From: Candidatus Krumholzibacteriia bacterium
GTDB lineage: Bacteria; Krumholzibacteriota; Krumholzibacteriia; G020349025
NCBI GenBank assembly: GCA_035649275.1
Contig: DASRJW010000029.1
Coordinates: 1-64,000, forward strand
Direction of reading: 5' to 3'
DNA: 64,000 bases
Every line of letters starts with the position of its first letter. Position 1 is the stretch's first letter. The notes beneath the pieces were generated by a model. The model was not told the DNA's origin. It did not search any database and saw nothing but the letters and a program-made list of their open reading frames with translations. Shown in pieces: positions 1-15,357 of this stretch. The translations under genes and the position numbers were made by a program.

Positions 1-5006
<5,006 letters not shown>

Positions 5007-5150
5007 GTTCACTGCGCACGGCGGCAACGCCCTCGTGGCGCCGCTCGCGCTCCACGATTTGAACGGCGAAACAATCCTCTTTAACGGCGCGGACTACGGG
5101 ACCAATGCGTCGCGTGCGGAGCGTCTCATCCGTCGTCTTCGCCTAGTAGG

Positions 5151-5187
5151 GCAGCCTCCCCCACGGCCGAGAGGGGAGGGAGGCTGC
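5151..5187. terminator. hairpin between convergent genes
   Basis: GCAGCCTCCC (5151-5160) pairs perfectly with GGGAGGCTGC (5178-5187) across a 17-base loop. It lies 145 bases after the helicase gene and 25 bases from the end of the convergent minus-strand gene. No T-run follows on either strand, so it may be a weak or factor-assisted bidirectional terminator. Confidence 0.45.
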
Positions 5188-5211
5188 GCTTGACGACGGG
5201 TCACACTAGAA

Positions 5212-5757
5212 TCAGCGATACATGGCTTTCACGTCACCCCATTTCACCGGCAACGTCGGCGTGGCGCAGTGGGCAGGGAGGATACGCGTACCATGAACGT
5301 GCTCGACTGTGCACCCGCCGCCAAAGCAAGCTGCACCAGCCGACTCCGCCTCGGTAACACAAACGTAATAGAAGGAATCTCCATCTCGCGTAGCGTCCAA
5401 CGTCAGGGTGAAGGAATCCGTGCAAAGCCAATCCCCAACACTCCAGGCGCATTCGAGATGGAGAGTCGTCGCCGTCGCTGTCCCTCTGCAGACCTCTGGA
5501 TACGGCGCCTCGGGCGTGGGAATCAATTCCTCGCCGGCACATATCGTGTCTTGCCAGGACGCAACGGTGTAGACAGTATGTTCATAGCAGTCGTAGCTCG
5601 AGTCTTCTGTGGCCCAGATGCCTTCCCATTCAGGTGGCACGGGAACGATTGCGCGCAGCGTCTCGAGGATTGCTCGAGTGTCGTTGGCTTGCCCTGCCTG
5701 CGCCCAGGCAGAAAGAAGCAGTACGACAAGGGTCGATGGTCGTAGCCAGGATTTCAT
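5212..5757 (-). CDS. secreted Cys-containing protein with W-x-x-VKAMYR C-terminal tail
   Basis: The ATG at 5757 is preceded by GGAGG at a 6-base spacing. It gives 181 residues and removes an 18-residue leader that lacks an SD. Residues 1-24 are a signal peptide (MKSWLRPSTLVVLLLSAWAQ). The mature part has paired cysteines (YDCYEHTVY, TICAGEE, EVCRGT, LECAWSVGDWLC, CVTEAESAGAACFGGGC), suggesting a disulfide-stabilised exported domain. The protein ends VKWGDVKAMYR, matching the end of the unrelated beta-helix protein at 56896-57978 (VTWSEVKALFR). No catalytic motif is recognised. It lies between the intact helicase gene and the sirtuin-helicase chimera, so it may have entered the locus after the duplication. 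Confidence 0.8.
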   Translation of the reverse strand: MKSWLRPSTLVVLLLSAWAQAGQANDTRAILETLRAIVPVPPEWEGIWATEDSSYDCYEHTVYTVASWQDTICAGEELIPTPEAPYPEVCRGTATATTLHLECAWSVGDWLCTDSFTLTLDATRDGDSFYYVCVTEAESAGAACFGGGCTVEHVHGTRILPAHCATPTLPVKWGDVKAMYR

Positions 5758-6098
5758 AGCGTTCCTCCAATCCCGTGGAGGGCTCCAAACGCCTTTGGGA
5801 ATGGTCCCCACACCAAGTACAAGCGACGCATCCCGAAGTTGCTTTCAACGCTCTTTTTCGCCCCGTCGGTCTGCCAGGCCGCAACGGTCTCAAGCTGGAT
5901 GGACTCTGGCGCATCGCCCGATGGTGCCAAGGGCCCCCATGAAGGGAGCAACGGGTTTCCCCGCAGTGACTTATCAGGAGATTTTAGAGCGGATCCTCAG
6001 CGATGACTTCGACACGGTTCCACCTGCTACACGGCAGCGTCGAAGCTCGATGGCCCAGGTCAAAGTACATTTACCTCGGGGTCAGTGGGGAGGAAGCC
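5758..6098. other. non-coding gap with an inverted repeat
   Basis: No gene is supported here. The open frame continuing upstream from the chimera to an ATG at 6003 has no SD and no resemblance to sirtuins. An inverted repeat CTTCGAC (6007-6013) / GTCGAAG (6039-6045) is present. TACATT at 6066-6071 could serve as a -10 box for the chimera, but no good -35 stands before it. Confidence 0.4.
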
Positions 6099-6710
6099 TT
6101 GGACGCGCTGCCCGACACACTGGAGGCTCTTGTCTCGAGCGCCAAGTCAGGCCTGGTAGTCGTCCTGAGCGGGGCCGGGATCTCGGCAGAGAGTGGCATC
6201 CCCACCTTCCGGGGGCCCGAGGGATTTTGGACCGTGGGTTCTTCCACCTACGCGCCACAGGAAATGGCAACGCAGGCGTTTTTCCACCGTCATCCCGACG
6301 TCTGGGCCTGGTACGTCTACCGGCGGAGTTTGTGCGCGGCAGTCGATTTCCCCGGCGAAGCGCTGGAAATCCTGGTGCTCGCCAAGCTTCCCTTCGCCCC
6401 ACCGGACGAGCCGCTGGTCGAGGCCCGCTGCGAACGCCTACGTGCTCGCGGCGAGGATCCCTTCGGCGATTTCCTCTTGCCCGAAGCGGTCCTGCGCTTC
6501 CGTCAAGGCTTCGGGCGCCTCATCCGCACGCGGCAGGACCGGGGAGCCGTGCTCCTCCTCGACGGCCGCCTCGAGAGCCGGGCCTACGGCGAGACTTTCG
6601 TGGCCTCGCTTCCCGTCCGCACCCGGAGCTTCGAGACGCCGGAATCCATGCTGGCCCACGTCCGCCAGTGGTTTGCAAGCAGCCTGAAACACGGAAGCCA
6701 GTCGTTTTGA
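6099..6710 (+). pseudogene. in-frame chimera: sirtuin N-terminus fused to DinG C-terminus
   Basis: An open frame of 203 codons starting at TTG 6099 with SD GGGGAGG. The same SD-plus-TTG start (GGAGG, then TTGGA) is used by the intact sirtuin gene at 10888. Residues 1-81 match that sirtuin (about 73% identical by hand: LSGAGISAESGIPTFRGPEG, WAWYVYRRSLCAA). From 6342 the reading frame switches without interruption to DinG motifs V and VI (VDFPGEALEILVLAKLPFAP, QGFGRLIRTRQDRG). It lacks the sirtuin zinc finger and catalytic His, and the helicase Walker A, Fe-S and DEAH parts, so neither activity is expected. There is no internal stop, so it may still be translated. Likely origin: duplication of dinG-sirtuin followed by a deletion joining sirtuin copy 1 to dinG copy 2. 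Confidence 0.85.
6342..6672 (+). repeat. diverged direct repeat of the dinG 3' end (copy of 4644-4974)
   Basis: About 331 bases match 4644-4974 at about 92% identity by hand count (28 differences). Most differences fall at third codon positions and only about six change the amino acid. Similarity begins sharply at GTCGATTTCC on the left. On the right it fades near the codon for the conserved HVR, before the two different C-termini. Confidence 0.9.
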
Positions 6711-6714
6711 TTTC

Positions 6715-6744
6715 TTGACGATTGGGCCCGCATACGGCTACACT
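6715..6744 (+). promoter_or_regulatory. sigma-70-type promoter candidate for the Cys-rich secreted gene
   Basis: TTGACG (6715-6720) and TACACT (6739-6744) are separated by 18 bases and lie 46 bases before the ATG at 6791. The transcript would start near 6751 and include the SD GGAGGG at 6781. Confidence 0.5.
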
Positions 6745-6790
6745 GCCGGCCCTGAGAGCGCGAACAACAGTGCTTACATCGGAGGGACGT

Positions 6791-8215
6791 ATGTCTTGCG
6801 TCTCCAGGGGTACAGCGTTCGCGGTCGTAGCCGTCTCGGTTCTGACGAGCGCCCTCGCCTCCGCCCAAACCTGCATCGACACCTGCAACTGCGCCCGTAG
6901 CGCCAGCATCGCCGCCTGCGATGCGGACTATCAGACCTGCGTCGCCAACGCTGGTGGGGATCCGGACCAGCTGGCCTTGTGTGCCGCCCAGAATGCCGAC
7001 TGCCTCGCCGCGGCCGACGCCGACTTCATTGCTTGCGCCCGCCCTTGCCCTGTGGGCAACGACCCTTGCGGCAACTGCCACCTCAACTTTGGCTTCGAGA
7101 CGACTCGCTGCAACGACCAATATGTGGCCTGCCTGCAGTCGGGCGGCGCCCCCGCTACCTGCAGCGCCCTATTCGAGGCGTGCCAGGCCGCCGCCGGGCA
7201 GAGATTCCACGACTGCCTCCTGAGCGTGTGCGTGCACGAGCCGACCTGTAGCTGTGAATCCGCTCCGTGCGTGAGCATCGCAGCGGCTCCCGTCCTGCGC
7301 GGCTGTCCGGCAGCGACTCTGAACGTCACCGGCACCGTGACGAACTGTTCGCCCGTGTCCGCGGACATCGACATCTTCGTCGGTGGCGTACACGTGGCCT
7401 CGCACTCGGGTGTCGCTCCGGGTGCCGTGGTTTCCGGTAGCCGCGAGGTCACCAACGACTGCCAGGTGACCTCGTACAGCATCCGTGCGGAGGCGCGGAC
7501 GGCGGGATGCTCTGAGGCGTTCGTGGCCACGTCGACCCTGTCCATCCAGTGCCAATGTTCCGACGACTGCCTGACCGGACGCGCCGACATCACCTCGCTC
7601 TGGCCGCCGAGCAGTCAGTTCGTGAACGTGCACGTCGACGCCCTCGATGCCGGCGGCAATCCAGTGGCGGTGAATCTCACTGGCGTCAGCAGCGATGAGC
7701 CGAGCTCCGTCCACTGTCCCGACGCCCTCCTCAGCTTTGCGGACGCGTCGCTCCGCGCGGCACGCGACCCGCAACGCAACGGGCGCGTCTATCGGCTCTC
7801 CTTCGTCGCTCGAGAACCGCAATCCGCCCAGTGCAGCGGCGTCGTGTCCGTGTGCGTGCCGGTGACTCGAAAGGGCACTTGTATCGACGATGGCCAGCTC
7901 TACGATCCGCAGGGATGCGCGAGCAAGCCATTGCCTGTCGCCACAGCGGAACCAGTGCTCGTGCGCAGCGGAACCGACGGCGGCGTCGAGATCCTGGTGG
8001 CGGAATCCAAGGGCGAGGGTGTCCGGGTCGACATCTACGACGTCGGGGGGCGCCGGGTGGCGCAGCTCGACGATCTCGTCCCCCAGAGCGGCGCACGACG
8101 GATCCTCTGGGACGGGCGCGATCTCCGGGGCCGTCAGGTTGCGAGTGGCGTCTATCTCGTCCGCGTCCATCTGGACGGCACGGTGTATTCCGCGAAGACC
8201 GTTCTCCTGCGCTAA
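6791..8215 (+). CDS. secreted protein with duplicated Cys module and FlgD-like C-terminal domain
   Basis: The start ATG has SD GGAGGG 4 bases upstream and gives 474 residues. Signal peptide 1-26 (ending SALASAQ). Residues about 27-155 hold two disulfide-rich modules of nearly equal Cys spacing: C-x6-C-x13-C-x6-C-x10-C and C-x6-C-x9-C-x6-C-x10-C. These are preceded by CIDTCNC and CPVGNDPCGNC. A beta-rich middle part follows (TVTNCSPVSADIDIFVGG). The end is a FlgD-like Ig domain: VDIYDVGGRRVAQL, WDGRDLRGRQVASGVYLV, finishing SAKTVLLR. Such ends are thought to anchor or sort secreted proteins in FCB bacteria. Probably a surface or extracellular protein; function unknown. Confidence 0.85.
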   Translation: MSCVSRGTAFAVVAVSVLTSALASAQTCIDTCNCARSASIAACDADYQTCVANAGGDPDQLALCAAQNADCLAAADADFIACARPCPVGNDPCGNCHLNFGFETTRCNDQYVACLQSGGAPATCSALFEACQAAAGQRFHDCLLSVCVHEPTCSCESAPCVSIAAAPVLRGCPAATLNVTGTVTNCSPVSADIDIFVGGVHVASHSGVAPGAVVSGSREVTNDCQVTSYSIRAEARTAGCSEAFVATSTLSIQCQCSDDCLTGRADITSLWPPSSQFVNVHVDALDAGGNPVAVNLTGVSSDEPSSVHCPDALLSFADASLRAARDPQRNGRVYRLSFVAREPQSAQCSGVVSVCVPVTRKGTCIDDGQLYDPQGCASKPLPVATAEPVLVRSGTDGGVEILVAESKGEGVRVDIYDVGGRRVAQLDDLVPQSGARRILWDGRDLRGRQVASGVYLVRVHLDGTVYSAKTVLLR

Positions 8216-8551
8216 CCTGGCGCGGTGCGATGGTCGGGTGCGCACTACGCGACTGCGTCGGGCGCGATGGCTCAGGACATCCTCCGGGATCGACGAAGGA
8301 GGTGCCTTCGACGAGAATTGCTAACGAACTCTGACCCCAAGCAAAACGAATAGTGCCGGTTTGGCCGATGGCTCTGTTGGGGCTTGTCCTCGTGGCCACG
8401 GGCCCCAGGGCATTCCCTGACTTGGTCTCGACTGCAACCCAAAGCATGGCATTGCCGGATTCGATGTGGGTCCGTGGCCGTGCTGCCATCGTTTGCAGTG
8501 TCAGTGGTCCAGAATGATCACCTCACCCGACATCCCCTCCAAGGAGTGGCC
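8216..8551. other. intergenic gap, no gene seen
   Basis: No coding sequence with an SD was found. The longer open frame reaching into this gap from the next gene starts at 8384 without an SD. No clear terminator or strong promoter was recognised; the region around 8330-8350 is locally AT-richer. Confidence 0.4.
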
Positions 8552-10780
8552 ATGTCTTCACGCACCGTGATTCTCACCGTCGCTCTGCTGGCGTCCGTCG
8601 CGTGTGCCCGGGCCGCGGCGTCCGGGTTCTTCGTACCCACGGCAGGTCCGCTCGGACGGAATGCCGTGGACATTGCCTTGTCGCCCAACGGTGACCTATT
8701 CGCCACGACTGACGATCGGTCCGTGAGCCGTCTCATCTCCGCGTCGTCGCGCTGGACCAATCTGCCCGCTCTTCCAGCACCGGTGTCGGCGGTCGAGGTC
8801 GCGCCCGACGGCCAGGTCTGGGCCTTCGGCGCCGGCGACCAGTTCGTATCGAGCGACCATGGCCAAACATGGACGCGCCCTGGATCGCTGCCGGCGATCC
8901 TGCAAGTCGCGTTCGATGCGACCGGACGAGTATTCGCGGCCACGGGATCGGGATTGTATCGGTCGGCGGATGGTGGCAGGACGTGGACACTCCTCGGGCT
9001 CCCTCAGGCCACGATCGAAGCCGTCGAGGTGGCGGCGAACGGTACGGTTTGGGCGGCCGTCGCCTCTGGCCTCTACCACTCCGGCGACGCGGGGGCGACG
9101 TGGGCGCAGATGGCGGCGCTGCCGCTACCGGCGACGGCGCTCGCGGCGCACCCGGAGGGTGGAGCCTATGTCGGTCTGGCAAGCCTCGGGTATCCAACCT
9201 GCCAATGGGGTGGCCTGTACCGGGCACACGAGAACGGCGAACTGAGTTTGTTGGGATTTGCCACACAGCGCGTCAACGACATCCTGGTTGGCGACGATGC
9301 AAGCACCACGGTTTCTGTGGACACCAGTTGCCATTACGCCATGTCGTGCCCCGGATGCGGCTTCCCGGGAGTGCCGAGCTGCGTCGCCCAGGGGATCTAC
9401 CAGAGCGCCGACGGTGGGGTCACGTGGTCGCAGCGCCAGCTCTCGACCGAGTCCATCCCGCGCGAGCTCGTGTTGCGTCACGACGGCACTCTGTTCACCG
9501 TCACCGTAGGCTTCGGCTGCGACATCTGCGGAACCATTTCCCGGGGCATCTTGATCTCCGCGGATGGGGGAACAGGCTGGTCGGCGCTCCCGGTCGGGCC
9601 CGGGAAGAGCACTGCCTCTGCCATCTGGGTCGACACCCCGCCGGGCACGCCGACCATCTTCGCCGCTGGCCCTCATTCGGTGTACGCTTCCACCAACCAC
9701 GGGATGGATTGGCTGCTTCTGGCGGACGTGACACCGACCATCTGTGCTCAGATTCTCGGAGCCAGCGTGTTCGCCCGCGACGCTTCCGGCATCGTCTTCG
9801 CCTTCGACGGTTGGAATAGGGCGTTCGCCGTCGGGCCAGGAGGCGTGCGGAGCGGCAGCGCGCCCTCCTGCGGATATGATGCTCTCCACGCCGCCACGGT
9901 GGTCACCGCAAACGGCTCCCTTCTCGTGGCGTGTCTCGATGGGGTTCATGCTGCACCGGCTGCGGCGGCAGGTGTCTTCGATTGGTCAGCCGGCGTCGGG
10001 CCGCGGGACCTGCACTTTCTCGAGGCCGGTCCGTCGCTGCGCGTGGTTGGTTCCGGTTCACCATACGACTCCGGGACCTACCTCTCCGACGATGGCGGCT
10101 TCGGATGGACGCAGATCGCTACGGTCGGCGACGGGCCGCTCGTTTTCGCGCCGGATGGACACATGCTCTACGTCGCAACCCAAGCGGCTGGATCGGAGGT
10201 GCGGGTCGTTCGCCTGGTGGATGCGGGCGGAACATGGATCGAGTCGCCGATGCCGGCCTTCGGACCGGGCGTCTGGTGGGTTCAGGACCTTCTTCTCGAC
10301 CCGACGGGAACCCTCTATGCGCTGTCGGACACCGGCGTGGGCGGCCACGTGCTTCGGCTGCAGGCCGACCGGTGGGAAGACCTGGGGGAGATCCCGGACG
10401 CCCGTTCGTTCAGCATCGCCGACGACGGGTACCTTTACATCGGAACGTACAACGGCGTCTGGCGCAGCTCCGGCTCGCTCGGACAGGTGACCGCGATCTG
10501 GCCTGGCACGGAAGGCCTGACCTCGGTGCGCGCGTTCCCGAACCCCTTCGGTGCGCGGGCCTCGATCACGTTCGCTCTGGGGCGGCCGGATCGCGTGCAC
10601 CTCACCGTCTACGATGTCCGCGGCCGGCTCGTGAGCGTGCTCCTGCGCGGGTCCAGCCTGGAGCGAGGTCCACAAGAAGCCATCTGGGACCCACCCGCCG
10701 GTCTTCCGAATGGCGTGTACAGCTACTGCCTGCGCACGTCGCTGGGGGAGCACTCGGGCCGGCTCTTGCTGTTGCGGTGA
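8552..10780 (+). CDS. secreted BNR/Asp-box beta-propeller protein with FlgD-like C-terminus
   Basis: The start ATG follows AAGGAG at a 6-base spacing and gives 742 residues. Signal peptide 1-23. At least seven Asp-box motifs (S-x-D-x-G-x-T-W type) recur: SSDHGQTWTRP, SADGGRTWTLL, SGDAGATWAQM, SADGGVTWSQR, SADGGTGWSAL, STNHGMDWLLL, SDDGGFGWTQI. This indicates one or two beta-propellers like those of sialidase/BNR or VPS10-type proteins. No sialidase catalytic Arg triad was identified, so an enzymatic role is not claimed. The last 90 residues are a FlgD-like domain (VRAFPNPFGARASITFALG, VHLTVYDVRGRLVSVLL), ending GRLLLLR. Probably an exported binding or sensing protein. Confidence 0.85.
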   Translation: MSSRTVILTVALLASVACARAAASGFFVPTAGPLGRNAVDIALSPNGDLFATTDDRSVSRLISASSRWTNLPALPAPVSAVEVAPDGQVWAFGAGDQFVSSDHGQTWTRPGSLPAILQVAFDATGRVFAATGSGLYRSADGGRTWTLLGLPQATIEAVEVAANGTVWAAVASGLYHSGDAGATWAQMAALPLPATALAAHPEGGAYVGLASLGYPTCQWGGLYRAHENGELSLLGFATQRVNDILVGDDASTTVSVDTSCHYAMSCPGCGFPGVPSCVAQGIYQSADGGVTWSQRQLSTESIPRELVLRHDGTLFTVTVGFGCDICGTISRGILISADGGTGWSALPVGPGKSTASAIWVDTPPGTPTIFAAGPHSVYASTNHGMDWLLLADVTPTICAQILGASVFARDASGIVFAFDGWNRAFAVGPGGVRSGSAPSCGYDALHAATVVTANGSLLVACLDGVHAAPAAAAGVFDWSAGVGPRDLHFLEAGPSLRVVGSGSPYDSGTYLSDDGGFGWTQIATVGDGPLVFAPDGHMLYVATQAAGSEVRVVRLVDAGGTWIESPMPAFGPGVWWVQDLLLDPTGTLYALSDTGVGGHVLRLQADRWEDLGEIPDARSFSIADDGYLYIGTYNGVWRSSGSLGQVTAIWPGTEGLTSVRAFPNPFGARASITFALGRPDRVHLTVYDVRGRLVSVLLRGSSLERGPQEAIWDPPAGLPNGVYSYCLRTSLGEHSGRLLLLR

Positions 10781-10887
10781 GCGGTTCCTGAGCGGAGCAA
10801 CCGGCCGACCCGTTCCGAATCCCAGCGGATCGTCGTGCGCCGAAGGCGATTTCGCGGTGCTCTCGATCGGTCGATACGGAGGATGCC

Positions 10888-11736
10888 TTGGATTCGGCGC
10901 CCCGCAGCTTGGAGACCCTGGTCGCTAAGGCGCCGGCGGGTCCGGTGGTGGTGCTGACGGGCGCTGGCATTTCCGCCGAGAGCGGCATCCCCACGTTCCG
11001 TGGTCCCGAGGGTTTCTGGACCGTCGGCTCTCGGGAATACGCGCCACAGGAGATCGCGACGCGCCTGTTCTTCCAGGACCACCCCGAGGAGGTCTGGGCC
11101 TGGTACCTGTACCGGCGAAACCTCTGCGCGGCGGCAGAGCCGAATGCGGCGCACCACGCCTTGGTGGAGCTGGAGGAATCCTTGCAGGATCGTTTCGCGC
11201 TCGTGACGCAGAACGTCGACGGGTTGCACCGACGCGCCGGAAGCAGCCCGGAACGCACGCTCGAAATCCACGGCAACTTGCACTGGATGCGCTGCGCCTC
11301 CTCCTGCGGCCCCGACCTCTGGCCCGTGCCGTTGTCCTTCCAACCCTGCGGACGCTCCGACAGACTCGGTGCCCGCGAGCGGGAGGCGCTGCGCTGCCAG
11401 CGCTGCGGCGGTTGGGCGCGGCCGCACGTGCTCTGGTTCGACGAGATCTACGACGAAACTCTCTATCGCCGTGCCCTCGAGACGGCGCGTCGGGCGGCAT
11501 TCCTTCTCGTCATCGGCACCTCGGGGGCGACGTCGCTGCCGCTCCGGATGGGCGAGATCGCCGCCGACCGGCGAATCCCGATCCTGGACTTGAATCTGGA
11601 GCCGAATCCCTTCGCGGCTTGGGCCGCCGAACACGGCCTGCATCTGCCCGCCGCGGCGGCCGCCTCGCTCCCGGGCCTGGTGCAGCGATTGCTGGCAACG
11701 CTCCCTCCCGGCCCGCCGCGGCAGCCGCTGACATAG
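10888..11736 (+). CDS. cobB: Sir2-family NAD-dependent protein deacylase
   Basis: Removes acyl groups from lysines using NAD+. TTG start with GGAGG 5 bases upstream; 282 residues. Rossmann motif GAGISAESGIPTFRG, then TQNVDGLH and catalytic His in LEIHGNL. Zinc-ligand pairs are CASSC and CQRCGGWARPHVLWFDE, the first pair spaced slightly unusually (C-x3-C). WAWYLYRRN contains the Y-x-x-R signature that marks class III (SIRT5/CobB-like) desuccinylases. IGTSGATSLP and LNLEPNP are further conserved sites. The gene stands 160 bases before hutH. A truncated copy of its first 81 codons is in the chimera at 6099-6710. Confidence 0.92.
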   Translation: MDSAPRSLETLVAKAPAGPVVVLTGAGISAESGIPTFRGPEGFWTVGSREYAPQEIATRLFFQDHPEEVWAWYLYRRNLCAAAEPNAAHHALVELEESLQDRFALVTQNVDGLHRRAGSSPERTLEIHGNLHWMRCASSCGPDLWPVPLSFQPCGRSDRLGAREREALRCQRCGGWARPHVLWFDEIYDETLYRRALETARRAAFLLVIGTSGATSLPLRMGEIAADRRIPILDLNLEPNPFAAWAAEHGLHLPAAAAASLPGLVQRLLATLPPGPPRQPLT

Positions 11737-11805
11737 CGGCGCGGGGGCCAGCCTGGCACTGACCGTTCGCGCCGGCCCCTCAACTGCTCCCTGGGGAAAC
11801 GGCGG

Positions 11806-11853
11806 CGTTGACGGCGGCGACGCCGTGGACGGAAGCGGCGCCGTTGACGGCGG
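11806..11853 (+). repeat. 12-bp direct repeat upstream of hutH
   Basis: CGTTGACGGCGG occurs at 11806-11817 and again at 11842-11853, starts 36 bases apart, in the 159-base gap before hutH. It may be an operator pair or low-complexity GC sequence. The second copy contains TTGACG, but no convincing -10 box follows. Confidence 0.35.
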
Positions 11854-11895
11854 TGGCGCCAAAGGGCACGATGCGCGCCGGAGGGCGGAGCAACG

Positions 11896-13449
<1,554 letters not shown>

Positions 13450-13470
13450 GTTTGCCTGGGAACGGTGCGC

Positions 13471-13527
13471 GGGTTGGATGCGACAGGCTCCACTGGGCGA
13501 GGGACGCGACGGGCTGGATGTGACGGA
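13471..13527 (+). repeat. imperfect direct repeat between hutH and hutU
   Basis: GGGTTGGATGCGACAGG (13471-13487) and GGGCTGGATGTGACGGA (13511-13527) match at 13 of 17 positions with starts exactly 40 bases apart, about four helical turns. They lie in the 134-base hutH-hutU gap, on one face of the helix. A regulator site is possible; unproven. Confidence 0.35.
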
Positions 13528-13583
13528 TTGACTGGTAGATGCGCTCGTGGTCGAAGGTGCAGCATGAAGTGGGAGGTGGCAAG

Positions 13584-15281
13584 GTGACCGACGTCCGCAG
13601 CGTGCCCTTCGACCTCGATCGCGCTCTGGCGGAGAAGCGGCTGCGGGCGCCGCGGGGGACGACGCTGGTCTGCAAGGGCTGGCTGCAGGAAGCGGCGCTC
13701 CGGATGTTCTGCAACAACCTCGATCCCGAGGTGGCCGAGCGCCCGCAAGACCTCGTCGTCTACGGCGGCATCGGCAAGGCGGCGCGCAACTGGGATTGCG
13801 CCCAGGCCATCGTGCGGGAGCTGCGCCGGCTGGAAGCGGACGAGACCTTGATCGTGCAGTCGGGCAAACCCGTCGCCGTCTTCCGCACCCATCCCGATGC
13901 GCCGCGCGTGCTGCTCGCCAACTCGAACCTGGTGCCGCGCTGGGCCACCTGGGAGCACTTCCACGAGCTCGATCGCCGCGGCCTCTTCATGTACGGCCAG
14001 ATGACCGCGGGGAGCTGGATCTACATCGGCACGCAAGGCATTCTGCAGGGAACCTACGAGACCTTCGCGGCCTGCGCGCGGCAGCACTTCGACGGCAGTC
14101 TTCAAGGACGCATCGTCCTCACCGGCGGCCTGGGCGGCATGGGGGGGGCGCAGCCGCTCGCGGTGACGATGAACGGCGGCGTCTGCCTGGCGGTGGAGGT
14201 CGATCCGGCACGGATCGCCCGGCGTCTCGAGACCCGCTACTGTCAGGTGCAGGAAACGACGGTGGAAGGGGCCTTGGCCCGGGCCGAGCACGCCCGCGCC
14301 AGCGGCGAAGCGCTCTCCATCGCGCTCCAGGGCAATTGCGCCGAGGTCTTGCCCGCTCTCGTGCAGCGCGGCTTCCGCCCCGACATCGTCACCGATCAGA
14401 CCTCGGCACACGACGAGCTGCACGGTTACGTGCCGCAGGGCCTCGAGGTGCAGGCAGCAGCGTCCTTGCGCCAGCGCGATGCGGCCGAATACATTCGCCG
14501 CAGCCTCGCCTCCATGGCGACGCACTGCCGCGCGCTGCTCGACTTCCAGGCCGCCGGCAGCGTCGTCTTCGACTACGGCAACAACTTGCGCGGTCAAGCG
14601 CAGAAGGCCGGCGTCGCCGAAGCTTTCGCTTATCCCGGCTTCGTCCCAGCTTACGTGCGCCCGCTCTTCTGCTCGGGCAAGGGTCCATTCCGCTGGGTGG
14701 CACTTTCGGGCGATCCTGCCGACATCGCCCGCACCGATCAGCTGGTGCTGGAGCTCTTCCCGGAGGACGAATCCCTCTGCCGGTGGATTCGCCTGGCCTC
14801 GGCGCAAGTGGCGGGACAAGGCTTGCCGGCGCGCATCGCCTGGCTCGGCTACGGCCAGCGCGCGCGCTTCGGTCTGGCGCTCAACGATCTCGTCGCCCGC
14901 GGCGAGCTGCGCGCTCCCATCGTCATCGGGCGCGATCACCTGGATTCGGGCTCGGTGGCGAGCCCCTACCGTGAGACCGAAGCAATGCGCGACGGCAGCG
15001 ACGCCGTCGCCGATTGGCCGCTGCTCAACGCCTTGCTCAACGCGGTGAGCGGCGCCACTTGGGTCTCGGTGCATCAAGGCGGCGGCGTCGGCATGGGACT
15101 CTCTGTGCACGCCGGAATGGTCATCGTCGCCGACGGCACTCCGCAAGCGGGAGAGCGATTGCGCCGAGTGCTCGATTGTGACCCGGGCATGGGAATTGCT
15201 CGACACGCCGACGCCGGTTACCCCGAGGCCTTGAGCGCGGCACACCGGCACGGTTTGCGTCTGCCCATGCTCGGAGACTGA
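13584..15281 (+). CDS. hutU: urocanate hydratase HutU
   Basis: Second step of histidine degradation: urocanate to 4-imidazolone-5-propionate with tightly bound NAD+. The GTG at 13584 has SD GGGAGG at a 10-base spacing and fits the usual N-terminus; a longer frame from 13539 lacks an SD. 565 residues. Characteristic parts: [52 protein letters not shown], the NAD-binding glycine run [29 protein letters not shown] and [15 protein letters not shown] with the active-site Cys. It ends 76 bases before hutI. Confidence 0.96.
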   Translation: MTDVRSVPFDLDRALAEKRLRAPRGTTLVCKGWLQEAALRMFCNNLDPEVAERPQDLVVYGGIGKAARNWDCAQAIVRELRRLEADETLIVQSGKPVAVFRTHPDAPRVLLANSNLVPRWATWEHFHELDRRGLFMYGQMTAGSWIYIGTQGILQGTYETFAACARQHFDGSLQGRIVLTGGLGGMGGAQPLAVTMNGGVCLAVEVDPARIARRLETRYCQVQETTVEGALARAEHARASGEALSIALQGNCAEVLPALVQRGFRPDIVTDQTSAHDELHGYVPQGLEVQAAASLRQRDAAEYIRRSLASMATHCRALLDFQAAGSVVFDYGNNLRGQAQKAGVAEAFAYPGFVPAYVRPLFCSGKGPFRWVALSGDPADIARTDQLVLELFPEDESLCRWIRLASAQVAGQGLPARIAWLGYGQRARFGLALNDLVARGELRAPIVIGRDHLDSGSVASPYRETEAMRDGSDAVADWPLLNALLNAVSGATWVSVHQGGGVGMGLSVHAGMVIVADGTPQAGERLRRVLDCDPGMGIARHADAGYPEALSAAHRHGLRLPMLGD

Positions 15282-15357
15282 AGCACGGCATGCACACGCG
15301 CCCGCCACCGCGTCGACAGCGGCTGTCCACGGCGGGGCCGTGCTCTCGGAGGGCGGC

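Noticed and set aside
6003-6098. Upstream ATG at 6003 as start of the chimera
   Set aside because: No SD, and the 32 extra residues do not resemble the sirtuin; the TTG at 6099 keeps the same SD and start context as the intact sirtuin gene.
5007-10887. Mobile element or insertion sequence carrying the secreted genes
   Set aside because: The accessory content and duplicated dinG end suggested transfer, but no transposase, integrase, terminal inverted repeats or target duplications were found.
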